Shown here: piece by piece, positions 22,093-30,775 of the stretch | Layout: every line of letters begins with the position of its first letter | Position numbering within the stretch: position 1 is the stretch's first letter | Source of the DNA: Chloroflexota bacterium | GTDB lineage: Bacteria; Chloroflexota; UBA11872; VXOZ01 | NCBI GenBank assembly: GCA_026710945.1 | Contig: JAPOQA010000027.1 | Span: 62,001-126,000 of the forward strand | Direction: 5' to 3' | Length of the DNA stretch: 64,000 nt | Notes under the pieces: generated by a model | Seen by the model: the letters and a program-made list of their open reading frames with translations, nothing else | Told to the model about the DNA's origin: nothing | The model's database searches: none | Translations under genes and position numbers: made by a program

Positions 22093-25000
22093 CTATTCGT
22101 GATGCTCGCGACCTTGCAGGTTGATACCCCCAAGATCGGGCAGGCCATCCGTGTCGCCTTCTTCGGGGAAGCGGATTTCCTCTTCGTTCTCGTTGAGAAC
22201 CTCCACCGCCAGAGCCAGACTTTGCAATTCTTTGACAAGAACTTTGAAAGACTCCGGTATGCCGGGCTGGAGGACTTCCTCCCCTTTTACGATTGCTTCA
22301 TACGTTTTAACACGGCCATGCACGTCATCGGACTTGACCGTAAGCATCTCTTGCAATGTGTAGGCGGCGCCATAGGCTTCCAATGCCCACACCTCCATCT
22401 CGCCAAACCGCTGGCCGCCAAACTGCGCTTTGCCGCCTAAGGGCTGTTGCGTAATCAAGGAATAGGGGCCGGTGGAGCGGGCGTGCACTTTGTTTTCGAC
22501 AAGATGAGCGAGTTTTAACATGTATACCCAACCCACCGTAATTTCCTGGTCGAAGGCCTCGCCGGAGCGGCCGTCGTAAAGGACTGCCTTGCCGCTCCTG
22601 GGCAGATTCGCAGACTCCAGTGCGCTCTCGATCTCGGCCTCGCCTGCGCTGTCGAAAACCGGCACGACTGCCTGGTAACCCAGTTCGTGTGCGGCCCACC
22701 CCAAATGTGCTTCGAGGATTTGACCGAGGTTCATGCGGGAAGGAGCGCCAAGCGGGCTGAGAACGATATCCACCGGCGTGCCGTCGGCCAGATGCGGCAT
22801 GTCTTCCACGGGCATGATGCGCGCAACCACGCCTTTGTTGCCGTGGCGCCCTGCCATCTTGTCTCCTGCCATAAGCTTGCGCTTGGAGGCCACAGAAACC
22901 CGGACCATCTCATTCACGCCGTTGGACAAATCTGCCTCAGAAATCAACCGCAAATTGTCATCTTTTGCCCGTTGCAGCATCTCCCCATAATTGGTACTTG
23001 ACCCTTTTCCAACGATTATATCTACGGCGACAACCTTGCCATGCTCGCCGGCCGGCATACGCTTGGATGTATCCTTGACGTCGCGGGCGTCCTTGCCAAA
23101 GATGGCACGCAGGAGTCGATCTTCACCCGTAAGGTCAGTCTCGCCTTTCGGGGTGACTTTTCCTACTAAGATGTCGTCGGGATGAACTTCCGCTCCGACA
23201 TAAACGATCCCGAATTCGTCCAAGTTCCGCAAAGCCTCTTCGGCAACGTTCGGTATGTCCCGCGTAATCTCTTCGTCCCCGAGTTTGGTTACGCGGGCCT
23301 CGCACTCATACTTTTCAACATGGACGGACGTGAAGAGGTCCTCCTGCACCACGCGATCGCTGATGATGATGGCGTCTTCATAGTTGCCGCCTTCCCAGAA
23401 CATGAAAGCGCACAGGACGTTTTGTCCTAGGGCAAGTTGCCCGTTGTCTGTCGAGGAACTATCCGCCAGCGGCTGGCCCGCCACCACGCGCTCGCCTTTG
23501 CGCACGATGGCGCGCTGATTGAAGCAGGTGGCTGCGTTTGTGCGCTCGAATTTCTTCAGGGGATAGACGTGCTCCTCGCCGTCGTCGCCCAGCAAGCGAA
23601 GTTCGCGTGCCGTAGCGCCGCTGACAATGCCGTCAACGGCAGCGCAAAGAACCTGTCCCGAATCTTCCGCAGCTTTCCACTCCATTCCGGTGGCCACGAG
23701 GGGCGCTTCCGGCGTGAGAAGCGGTACCGCCTGCCGTTGCATGTTGGCGCCCATCAATGCCCGGTTCGCATCGTCGTGCTCCAGGAAAGGAATGAGCGAC
23801 GTAGGTACGCTGACAATCTGTTTCGGCGAGACGTCCATGAAATCTATGCGATCGGGAACTTCCTGCAGGAATTGCCCGCCGGCCCGGCAGGCAACCCGAT
23901 CTTCTACAAACTCGCCAACTTCGTTAATCCGGGCATTTGCCTGGGAGACGTTGTACAGGTCCTCCTCGTCTGCAGAGAGATACGTAACACCGTCAACGTT
24001 CATGCTGGCAAAGGGACGCAGAGGTAGCTCCGTCCCCACGAGATTGGCTTCCTTAAGGGCGGCTATGTCGTTGTCGGTTAGTACCGTGCCGGATGGGATG
24101 ACAACGGTGTCGCCACTTTTAATGTCTGCGGTCACTGTGTGGCCGATGAGGTCCGCGCCATCGCCCTTGAGCGTGAGTGACTTTATGACTTGCCGATAGG
24201 GCGTTTCTATGAAGCCGTAATCGTTGACGCGTCCATAGCTGGCGAGGCTGCCGATGAGGCCGATGTTCGGACCTTCCGGCGTCTCGATCGGGCAAATGCG
24301 TCCGTAGTGCGAGTGGTGCACGTCGCGCACGTCAAAGCCTGCACGATCGCGGGAAAGGCCGCCCGGTCCCATGGCAGAGAGGCGGCGCTTATGCCCCAAC
24401 TCTGAGAGGGGGTTGGTCTGGTCCATAAATTGCGAGAGCTGGCTGCCGCCAAAGAACTCGCGCACGGCGGCAACCACCGGTCGCGTGTTGATGAGGGCTG
24501 CCGGCGTTACGGTCGCCGGGTCTTGCAGCGTCATGCGTTCTTTAATGACGCGTTCCATGCGGAGCAGGCCGATGCGAAACTGGTTCTGCAGGAGTTCGCC
24601 GACCGCCCGCACGCGTCGGTTCCCCAGGTGGTCGATGTCGTCCGGGGGATTCTGCGAGTTGTCGAGTTCGATGAGCCTGCGGACGATATACACAAGGTCT
24701 TCAGGTGTGAGCGTGCGTACTTCCGGCGGCGTGGGCATTTGCAAACGCTTGTTGAGCTTGTAGCGCCCGACGCGGCCCAGGTCGTACCGACGCCCGTTGA
24801 AGAACGTGGACTCGATAAGATTCTTGGCATTGTCCAGCGTGACCGGATCGCCGGGTCGGATGCGCTTGTATACCTCCCGCAAGCCACTCTCGTGCGAGTT
24901 GGAGGGATCACGCCGCTGGGCACCGTCTTGCCCGCCGATGGTGGTGGCAATGTAGGGGTGATCGGGGTTTGTATCGATGTCACGGAAGAGGTCGTAGAGT

Positions 25001-25617
25001 TCAGAATCGGAGCCGTAACCGACGGCGCGCAGGAGTGCCGTCACGGGAATGGTGCGGCGTTTATCCACCTTGACGGTCAATATGTCCTTGGCGCTGGTTT
25101 CGAATTCCAGCCACGCCCCGCGATTGGGGATGAGCTTGGCGCTATAGAGATAGCGGCTGCCGGAAGGGTCTTCCCTGCGAGTATAATACACCCCTGGCGA
25201 GCGCACCAATTGGCTCACGACCACGCGTTCCGTACCGTTATAGATAAACGTGCCGGAACTGCTCATGAGCGGAAAGTCGCCCATGAAGACCGTCATCTCT
25301 TTGATTTCGCCGGTCTGCTTGATAAGCAGTTTTGCTCGTACACGAAGGGGCGATTGGTAGGTTAGGTCACGTTTGCGGCATTCGTTTTCGTCGTAAGGCG
25401 GCCGGTCAAATGGGTTTTCCGGCACTTCGAAGCTGAGTTCAAAATTCTTTCCCGTAAAGTCCTCGATGGGCGAAATCTCAGCAAATACCTCTCGTAGCCC
25501 ATTAGTTTGGAACCAGCGGAAGGACCGCATTTGCAGTTCGATGAGGTCGGGTAGCGGTAATATCTCCGGCAACTTGCCATAGTTGTGTTGCTGCAATGCT
25601 TTACCGCTCATGGCCAT
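22093..25617 (-). CDS. rpoB: DNA-directed RNA polymerase beta subunit
   Basis: Second large RNA polymerase subunit, 1174 residues. Landmarks are '[24 protein letters not shown]' in separate short blocks, the rifampicin pocket '[17 protein letters not shown]' followed by '[13 protein letters not shown]' (about residues 390-425), '[18 protein letters not shown]', '[13 protein letters not shown]' and the C-terminal '[24 protein letters not shown]'-type region. Residues equal to the common rifampicin-resistance positions (Asp, His, Ser) look wild type. The ATG (Met-Ala-Met-Ser) may start at the first or third codon. Unusually, no rplL/rplJ precede it; an FAD oxidoreductase does, and rpoB has its own promoter. 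Confidence 0.97.
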   Translation of the reverse strand: MAMSGKALQQHNYGKLPEILPLPDLIELQMRSFRWFQTNGLREVFAEISPIEDFTGKNFELSFEVPENPFDRPPYDENECRKRDLTYQSPLRVRAKLLIKQTGEIKEMTVFMGDFPLMSSSGTFIYNGTERVVVSQLVRSPGVYYTRREDPSGSRYLYSAKLIPNRGAWLEFETSAKDILTVKVDKRRTIPVTALLRAVGYGSDSELYDLFRDIDTNPDHPYIATTIGGQDGAQRRDPSNSHESGLREVYKRIRPGDPVTLDNAKNLIESTFFNGRRYDLGRVGRYKLNKRLQMPTPPEVRTLTPEDLVYIVRRLIELDNSQNPPDDIDHLGNRRVRAVGELLQNQFRIGLLRMERVIKERMTLQDPATVTPAALINTRPVVAAVREFFGGSQLSQFMDQTNPLSELGHKRRLSAMGPGGLSRDRAGFDVRDVHHSHYGRICPIETPEGPNIGLIGSLASYGRVNDYGFIETPYRQVIKSLTLKGDGADLIGHTVTADIKSGDTVVIPSGTVLTDNDIAALKEANLVGTELPLRPFASMNVDGVTYLSADEEDLYNVSQANARINEVGEFVEDRVACRAGGQFLQEVPDRIDFMDVSPKQIVSVPTSLIPFLEHDDANRALMGANMQRQAVPLLTPEAPLVATGMEWKAAEDSGQVLCAAVDGIVSGATARELRLLGDDGEEHVYPLKKFERTNAATCFNQRAIVRKGERVVAGQPLADSSSTDNGQLALGQNVLCAFMFWEGGNYEDAIIISDRVVQEDLFTSVHVEKYECEARVTKLGDEEITRDIPNVAEEALRNLDEFGIVYVGAEVHPDDILVGKVTPKGETDLTGEDRLLRAIFGKDARDVKDTSKRMPAGEHGKVVAVDIIVGKGSSTNYGEMLQRAKDDNLRLISEADLSNGVNEMVRVSVASKRKLMAGDKMAGRHGNKGVVARIMPVEDMPHLADGTPVDIVLSPLGAPSRMNLGQILEAHLGWAAHELGYQAVVPVFDSAGEAEIESALESANLPRSGKAVLYDGRSGEAFDQEITVGWVYMLKLAHLVENKVHARSTGPYSLITQQPLGGKAQFGGQRFGEMEVWALEAYGAAYTLQEMLTVKSDDVHGRVKTYEAIVKGEEVLQPGIPESFKVLVKELQSLALAVEVLNENEEEIRFPEEGDTDGLPDLGGINLQGREHHE

Positions 25618-25685
25618 AGTAACTATCCTCTCTCGCCACTTAGATACTGTCCAAAGCGACTATTGCGCCAAGGTACACTACTTTC

Positions 25686-25714
25686 ATGATAGCAGCTTGC
25701 ACCTGCGGGGACAA
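25686..25714 (-). promoter_or_regulatory. rpoB promoter
   Basis: Read on the minus strand: -35 TTGTCC at 25714-25709, a 17-bp spacer, and -10 TATCAT at 25691-25686 preceded by TGC (extended -10). The start would be about 60-65 bp before the rpoB ATG. Confidence 0.65.
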
Positions 25715-25838
25715 CCATTAGCTTGCAGCGCGCCGAGGGTGAAAGCCCCCTTACGAGTCCTTGTGATCTTGCCCACAACAACGCGCAGCGCGAGGTTCGG
25801 TGGGGCGTTTCTCACCCCACGTACGCCGTCGCCTTGCA

Positions 25839-27428
25839 TCAGCTCTCTTTGAGTATCGCCATCGCGGCGTTGTGGCCGGGGGCGCCGGTTACACCGCCGC
25901 CGGGATGGGCGCCGGAGCCGCAGAGATAGAGGTTTCGCACCGGCGTGGCGTAACGCGCCCAGCCCAATGCTGGACGCATGAAGAAGAGCTGATCGAGGCT
26001 CAGTTCCCCGTGGAAGATGTTGCCTCCGGTAAGGCCGTATTCTTGCTCCAAGTCCAGGGGGGAGAGGGCGTGCACGTGCTCAATGGCTTGGGGCAAATTG
26101 GGAGCATAGGCGGCGAGGGTATCAATGATGCGCTGCACAAAGCGCTCTCTCTCTTCCGGCCACGTATTCTCCTTGAGCCGGTAGGGCGCGTACTGCACAA
26201 ATATGCCCATGACGTGTTTTCCCGCGGGTGCGAGGGAAGAGTCATAGGCTGTGGGGATGGTGATCTCCAGCAGGGGTTGCTCGGAGGGTTTGCCGTACTT
26301 GGCATCATCCCAGGCGCGTTCCAAATACTCCATGCTTGGACAAATGTGGGTAGTGCCCCGGTGCTGCGGTCCGAGAGTCGTGCCGGGTAAGGCCGTGTAG
26401 TCCGGCAACTCGCCCAAAGCGAGATTGAGCTTGAACGACGACCCTTCACATTGGTACGACTCGATTTGCGAAATGAAGTCTTCCGGCAGGGAGCTGCGCT
26501 CCACGAGATGCAGGAACGTGCGCTTGGGGTCGGCATTCGAGACAACGACGTTGGCGTGGTATTCGGCGCCATCTACCAGCACCACGCCCGTGGCTGCGTC
26601 GCCACGTGTAACCACTTGCACGACCGGCGCGTCCGTGCGTATCACCGCGCCGTGGGCTTGGGCCGAGGCTGCCAGGGCTTGGGTGATGGCGCCCATGCCG
26701 CCCTCCACAAATCCCCATAGACCGCGCACCCCGCCGACACCGCCCATTACGTGGTGCAGGAGCACGTAGGCAGTGCCGGGAGTGCGCGGGCCGCCGTTTG
26801 TGCCGATCACACCATCAGTGGCAAGAGCTACTTTCAAAGCATCCGACTCAAACCATTCGTCCAGGATGGATTGCACGCTCCGCGTCATGAGCTTGACCGC
26901 GTCAGCCAATTGCGTGTTGGAGAGACCGAGGAGCGTGCGTCCCGCGCGCAGCGGCTCAAGCCAGTCGCTCAGCCGCTGGGGCGGAAACTGTGGCGGCGGC
27001 TGCAAGAAGAGCGGTTCGATGAGTTTCGCGACACCTTCGATGTACCTTTCATAGTCGGGATAGCGTTCCGCGTCTCGAGCCGAGAATTTGGCGATCTCCT
27101 GACTGGTGCGCGCCATGTCACGGTACATTAAGAGGTGGCCGCCGTCGGGGTAAGGAGCGAAATACGCCGGGTCTTTGGGAAATGTCATGTAACCGTAGCG
27201 CGGCAGTTCAAGTTCCCGCACCACCTTCTCCTGGAGCAGGCTTACCAGGTAGGAACACGTGGAAACGCGGTAGCCGGGAAAGACCTCTTCGGTCACGCAC
27301 GCGCCGCCGACGATGGGCCGGCGCTCCAGCACCAGCACCTTCCAGCCGGCGCGCGCCAGGTAGCCGGCTGTAACGAGTCCGTTATGGCCCGCCCCGATGA
27401 TGATGGCGTCGTATGTGGAATTCGTCAT
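25839..27428 (-). CDS. FAD-dependent oxidoreductase, phytoene-desaturase-like (PYROXD2 type)
   Basis: A 529-residue flavoprotein of the amine oxidase/phytoene dehydrogenase superfamily (COG1233). It has the N-terminal dinucleotide fold 'AIIIGAGHNGLVTAGYLARAG' split around the GxGxxG, the ensuing 'VLERRPIVGGACVTEE' block, and the C-terminal FAD-contact 'NLYLCGSGAHPGGGVTGAPGHNAA', which is typical of the PYROXD2 branch rather than of true carotenoid desaturases. No carotenoid genes are nearby. Its start overlaps the stop of the amidohydrolase gene by 4 bp (ATGA), so the two are coupled and probably act on one substrate, which cannot be named. Confidence 0.88.
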   Translation of the reverse strand: MTNSTYDAIIIGAGHNGLVTAGYLARAGWKVLVLERRPIVGGACVTEEVFPGYRVSTCSYLVSLLQEKVVRELELPRYGYMTFPKDPAYFAPYPDGGHLLMYRDMARTSQEIAKFSARDAERYPDYERYIEGVAKLIEPLFLQPPPQFPPQRLSDWLEPLRAGRTLLGLSNTQLADAVKLMTRSVQSILDEWFESDALKVALATDGVIGTNGGPRTPGTAYVLLHHVMGGVGGVRGLWGFVEGGMGAITQALAASAQAHGAVIRTDAPVVQVVTRGDAATGVVLVDGAEYHANVVVSNADPKRTFLHLVERSSLPEDFISQIESYQCEGSSFKLNLALGELPDYTALPGTTLGPQHRGTTHICPSMEYLERAWDDAKYGKPSEQPLLEITIPTAYDSSLAPAGKHVMGIFVQYAPYRLKENTWPEERERFVQRIIDTLAAYAPNLPQAIEHVHALSPLDLEQEYGLTGGNIFHGELSLDQLFFMRPALGWARYATPVRNLYLCGSGAHPGGGVTGAPGHNAAMAILKES

Positions 27429-28216
27429 GCGTCAATTGCGAAAACGCGGAGGGCATTTCGGTAGAGTACGGCCTCTTGCTGGGCGGCAGTGAGCTTGCGG
27501 CAGTGGTGTTGGATGAGCTGGGGCCCAAACTCGATGGGCATGTGCGGGGCGTTGGTAGCATTCAGCACGCGTTCGGCCCCGACGCCGTCAACGAGATTTT
27601 GTATAAAGATAGGACGCAGCACGCCAGCGAGGTCTACGACCGTGTTTTCGGCCCTCCGCATGAAGGGAATAACCTCGGGCACGAACCCCGGGACGCCCGC
27701 GTGGGCGATGATGAAGGTGATGCCGGGAAAATCCAAGGCTAAATCGGCGACCAGCGCCGGCGTGCAGGTGTGGCCGTGCTCCTCGCCGGTATGTATCATG
27801 ACCGGCACGCGGAGCGCCGCGATGGCTTCCAAGACCGGCTCCAGCAGGGCGCGGTCGGCGAGGGAATAGCAACCTGCGCCGTAGGTGGAGGCGTCGATGG
27901 TGTTCAACTTGACAGCATGAAAGCCACGCTCGCGCACCCAGTAGTGCATTTCGTCGATGGCTTGTGGGCCGCGCGGGGGGTTTACCCGCACAAAGCCATA
28001 GATGCGGTCCGGATAGGTGGCGATGGCTTGTGCGATGCGCTCGTGGTCGGCGGCAAAGTGATCGGCAGCGCCCACACCGGGAGGCGCACAGAGCGCCCGG
28101 TCCACTTCGCCCCGGTCCATGTAGGCGATCATGTCTGGGCCCTGCATGGTGGCGGGCATGCCCTGGACTTCCCAGATGGGGTTGTGTCCGAGATAGCAAT
28201 GGGCGTCGATTTTCAC
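27425..28216 (-). CDS. Amidohydrolase family protein (COG2159-like)
   Basis: A TIM-barrel metal-dependent hydrolase or decarboxylase of the amidohydrolase-2 type. From a GTG at 28216 (GGAGAC upstream) it reads M-KIDAHCYLGHNP, giving the expected 'DAH' metal-binding strand at once; an earlier in-frame start at 28255 would add 13 unlikely residues. Other blocks are 'RIYGFVRVNP', 'GFHAVKLN', 'VMIHTGEEHGH', 'FIIAHAGVPGF' and 'NAPHMPIEFG'. About 263 residues. In the last block the usual 'SD.P' Asp is 'NAPH', so the fourth metal or catalytic ligand differs from the standard form. Overlaps the oxidoreductase gene by 4 bp. Confidence 0.82.
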   Translation of the reverse strand: MKIDAHCYLGHNPIWEVQGMPATMQGPDMIAYMDRGEVDRALCAPPGVGAADHFAADHERIAQAIATYPDRIYGFVRVNPPRGPQAIDEMHYWVRERGFHAVKLNTIDASTYGAGCYSLADRALLEPVLEAIAALRVPVMIHTGEEHGHTCTPALVADLALDFPGITFIIAHAGVPGFVPEVIPFMRRAENTVVDLAGVLRPIFIQNLVDGVGAERVLNATNAPHMPIEFGPQLIQHHCRKLTAAQQEAVLYRNALRVFAIDA

Positions 28217-28300
28217 GAGCAAGTCTCCGTATTCGCCTTCCGTGCACAACCCCAAGAGACAGAGTGCGCAGAAGTGTGATGCCTCAGGAGTAGGGACTTG

Positions 28301-29254
28301 TTAGGGCGCACTATACGGGCCAAGAAACCGTTCGCCGTCGAAGTGGATCAGATGTGAGGGTGAGTCGGCAACCCACACCTCGGTCTCCCAAGCGATGTCG
28401 GGAAGATAGCGAGCCATGACGGAACGGTTGGGAAATGCCGTTACGTAGACTAATCCTGCTCTTGCTCCTGAAAACAAGCTGGTCAATTCGGTGTGCCGCT
28501 TCCCGTCAACTGGCCCATGACTGGTTACTGCTTCCACCAACAGTAGCCACTTCTTCTCGCTATAGTGCAGCACCACGTCTGGCATCTTGCCATGGGTGTC
28601 TACCGTGACGCCGATCTCGGTCAGCAGCGCTTCATCGAGGTAGCTCCACTTATCACCAGTATCTCCAGCATAGACCAGCACACTGCCGGGCGCGAAGCGC
28701 GACGCAAAGTCCTCGATGATTGCCCTAATCAGTTCACTGTGCTCACCAGAACTGAGCCTGATGCTCGTACCCGGCGCGGTCTGCACTGGAATTCTGTTCT
28801 GTTCACGTTCTCTCGCATATCGGGTAACTAGGGTTTCGCGTTCGGCTAAGTAAGCAATGAGATTGTCTCGCCACGCCGTTGACTCGTAACTGCGAAGCAG
28901 AGCCAGGGTGGTGGGTTCAATTTGGTAGACAGCTTTTGGGCTGTTTACTGGTCTATCAGAATCGTCCGGGTTGTAAAGCGTTATTCCAGCATCGACAAAT
29001 TGATGCATAGTTTGCCGACGCACTGTTTCACGGGTGTTGGGCGCGTAGTCCTTAGCGTAATGCTCCCGCGCCCAATCCATGATAGGCGTGATGCCTATTA
29101 GCGGGGCCTCAGCTTTGGCCCACGACTTGCTGGGTGTGAGGTTCAAGAGTGCCAGCAAGCAAAGCGCCGAGCGCTCGTTCTGTTGCGCGCGGGGCAGCCC
29201 AAGCGAGACAAGTATCTGCTGCGCAGCCTCTAGGTGGTCGGTCTTGTCCGTCAT
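28301..29254 (-). CDS. BsuBI/PstI-type restriction endonuclease
   Basis: Type II restriction enzyme of the BsuBI/PstI family, whose known members cut CTGCAG. The 317-residue product (from the ATG at 29254) has an N-terminal helical half and the C-terminal nuclease half with 'YAGDTGDKWSYLDEALL', 'HGKMPDVVLHY', 'LLLVEAVTSHGPVDGKRH', 'AGLVYVTAFPNR' and 'SHLIHFDGERFLGPY', all family blocks. The 'PDVV...VEAVTSHGP' segment supplies the acidic and Lys/His catalytic residues. Its ATG overlaps the methyltransferase stop (ATGA), the standard coupled order for such systems. Recognition of CTGCAG here is inferred from family membership only. Confidence 0.93.
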   Translation of the reverse strand: MTDKTDHLEAAQQILVSLGLPRAQQNERSALCLLALLNLTPSKSWAKAEAPLIGITPIMDWAREHYAKDYAPNTRETVRRQTMHQFVDAGITLYNPDDSDRPVNSPKAVYQIEPTTLALLRSYESTAWRDNLIAYLAERETLVTRYAREREQNRIPVQTAPGTSIRLSSGEHSELIRAIIEDFASRFAPGSVLVYAGDTGDKWSYLDEALLTEIGVTVDTHGKMPDVVLHYSEKKWLLLVEAVTSHGPVDGKRHTELTSLFSGARAGLVYVTAFPNRSVMARYLPDIAWETEVWVADSPSHLIHFDGERFLGPYSAP

Positions 29255-30708
29255 GCGTCCAAGTTTCTCACCTTTTCGTCGATCATCGGCTGCGGGAGTT
29301 CTTCTTGCTGCATAGCCCATTTGCCAAGCTCGAGCAACGTATCGCGGTGGGGATACTTCAGCAGCTTGAGATCGGTAGCATTGACCTGTGTGTGACCATT
29401 GAAGCGCCGAAAATACTCATCGACAGCGGTCGTGTTGAGGAACACGGTCAACCCATAGGCGAGCGCCTCAGGCAGGCCGCGCTTGTTCTCGTGGAAAACA
29501 TTCAGGTGGTTCTCGAAGCCTAGAAGGGAAGCGTCGGCGAATACGGCAGGGTCGACAACACTAGCCACGATCCGCCGCTTTTCCTCCTTCGACGAGAAGC
29601 GGCGCACCAAGCAGTAAAAGCCATTCGGATAAAGCCACTTCCTAGTGTGCTCATTGTATTGGATGGCATTGGGTTTCTTCGCCCCGGCTAGGGGCCATGT
29701 AGTCCTGCCATCTCTACAATGGCCGGGATACAGCAGTGGAGCGGTTCCTGCTCTGGGCATATGGCATAGATGTGCTCTAACCCTGAAGTCGACGACTGGC
29801 CCCGTGGAAACATCGACCCTAAGGTCGGAGAGCGAGTGCCGAATGCTCGGGGACAACTCAACCAAGCTCCTGTCGGGTGAGGTGGGCACGTGGATAAACC
29901 GCTCTAAATCATCTGTGAAGACTATCCGGTCAAATGGATGCTCATGGGTAGAAAGGTCGGTGAAAGTAGAGTCGGTCGAGTTGGAAACTCTAATCGGTCC
30001 CTGCTGGCCGCCGCGTTCCAGCAGGACGATAATGTTCTCCTGTAGCACGTCGTCATCTTTGAACGCCTTGCTGCGCGACTTGAATAAGTGCATGTGGCGG
30101 ATTGCCGCTCGCTCCAAAATGAAATTTCGGAAGTTCCGGTAATACGGTCCATTGCAGAAGCTGCGCGGAATGATTGCGGCAAGTTGCCCGTGTTCATCGA
30201 GCAATGCCAATGCTAATGCCAAGAAAGCAGCATAAAGATTGACTGTCTCAATGCCAGCCCGCCTTAATGCTGCCCGATGTTCTGAATTGCTGCGGATCTT
30301 TCTGTATGGAGGGTTCAGAATGGCGTGCGTGTACTTTGGCAATTCTTCAGCAAAGAAACTTCCTGAGATCCAATCAGCAGCAGTGTGTATAAAGTCGGCG
30401 CTTCGGATTTTCGTGCTAACTGCTGGATGGTGCCGATATTTCTCGAATGCCTGTGCCAGTGATGGGTGCAGTTGTTCATCGATCTCAAAAGCATCGATTT
30501 CAACGCTGCTAAAGTGGAGTTCCCTGGAAACGCATCTTTCAAGAAAGGCCGCCGAGAGCGCGCCAATTCCGGCGCCTGCGTCAAGCAGACGACATTGAGT
30601 ATCCACTCTTTGAGCAAATAGGTTTGCCATGAATTCGGCAATCTCGGGAGGTGTAAAGTACTGCCCAAGTTGCGATTTTCTTTGGGAAACAGGGGCGGCC
30701 TTTAGCAT
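29251..30708 (-). CDS. Adenine-specific DNA methyltransferase (partner of BsuBI/PstI-type enzyme)
   Basis: N6-adenine methyltransferase of the Eco57I/TaqI-like class. The 485-residue product has the entry 'GQYFTPPEIAEFM', the SAM-binding motif I 'LLDAGAGIGALSAAF', the catalytic motif IV 'AILNPPYRKI', and a C-terminal target-recognition half with 'RRIVASVVDP' and 'FLNTTAVDEYFRRFNGHTQVNATDL'. The open frame runs back to 30903, inside the 3' end of secA, but that part is low-complexity and out of frame with secA. The ATG at 30708 (GAGG upstream) is therefore chosen. It protects the host DNA from the endonuclease encoded just downstream. Confidence 0.92.
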   Translation of the reverse strand: MLKAAPVSQRKSQLGQYFTPPEIAEFMANLFAQRVDTQCRLLDAGAGIGALSAAFLERCVSRELHFSSVEIDAFEIDEQLHPSLAQAFEKYRHHPAVSTKIRSADFIHTAADWISGSFFAEELPKYTHAILNPPYRKIRSNSEHRAALRRAGIETVNLYAAFLALALALLDEHGQLAAIIPRSFCNGPYYRNFRNFILERAAIRHMHLFKSRSKAFKDDDVLQENIIVLLERGGQQGPIRVSNSTDSTFTDLSTHEHPFDRIVFTDDLERFIHVPTSPDRSLVELSPSIRHSLSDLRVDVSTGPVVDFRVRAHLCHMPRAGTAPLLYPGHCRDGRTTWPLAGAKKPNAIQYNEHTRKWLYPNGFYCLVRRFSSKEEKRRIVASVVDPAVFADASLLGFENHLNVFHENKRGLPEALAYGLTVFLNTTAVDEYFRRFNGHTQVNATDLKLLKYPHRDTLLELGKWAMQQEELPQPMIDEKVRNLDA

Positions 30709-30775
30709 GCTCAGCCTCAATTGGTCAGCATCTGAAAACGATGCGTGTCCTTTGCCTGACAATTTCGGCTCACGC

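Noticed and set aside
24380-24460. Rifampicin-resistance change in rpoB
   Set aside because: The residues at the usual resistance positions in the FMDQ, HKRR and LSA segments look like the sensitive form.
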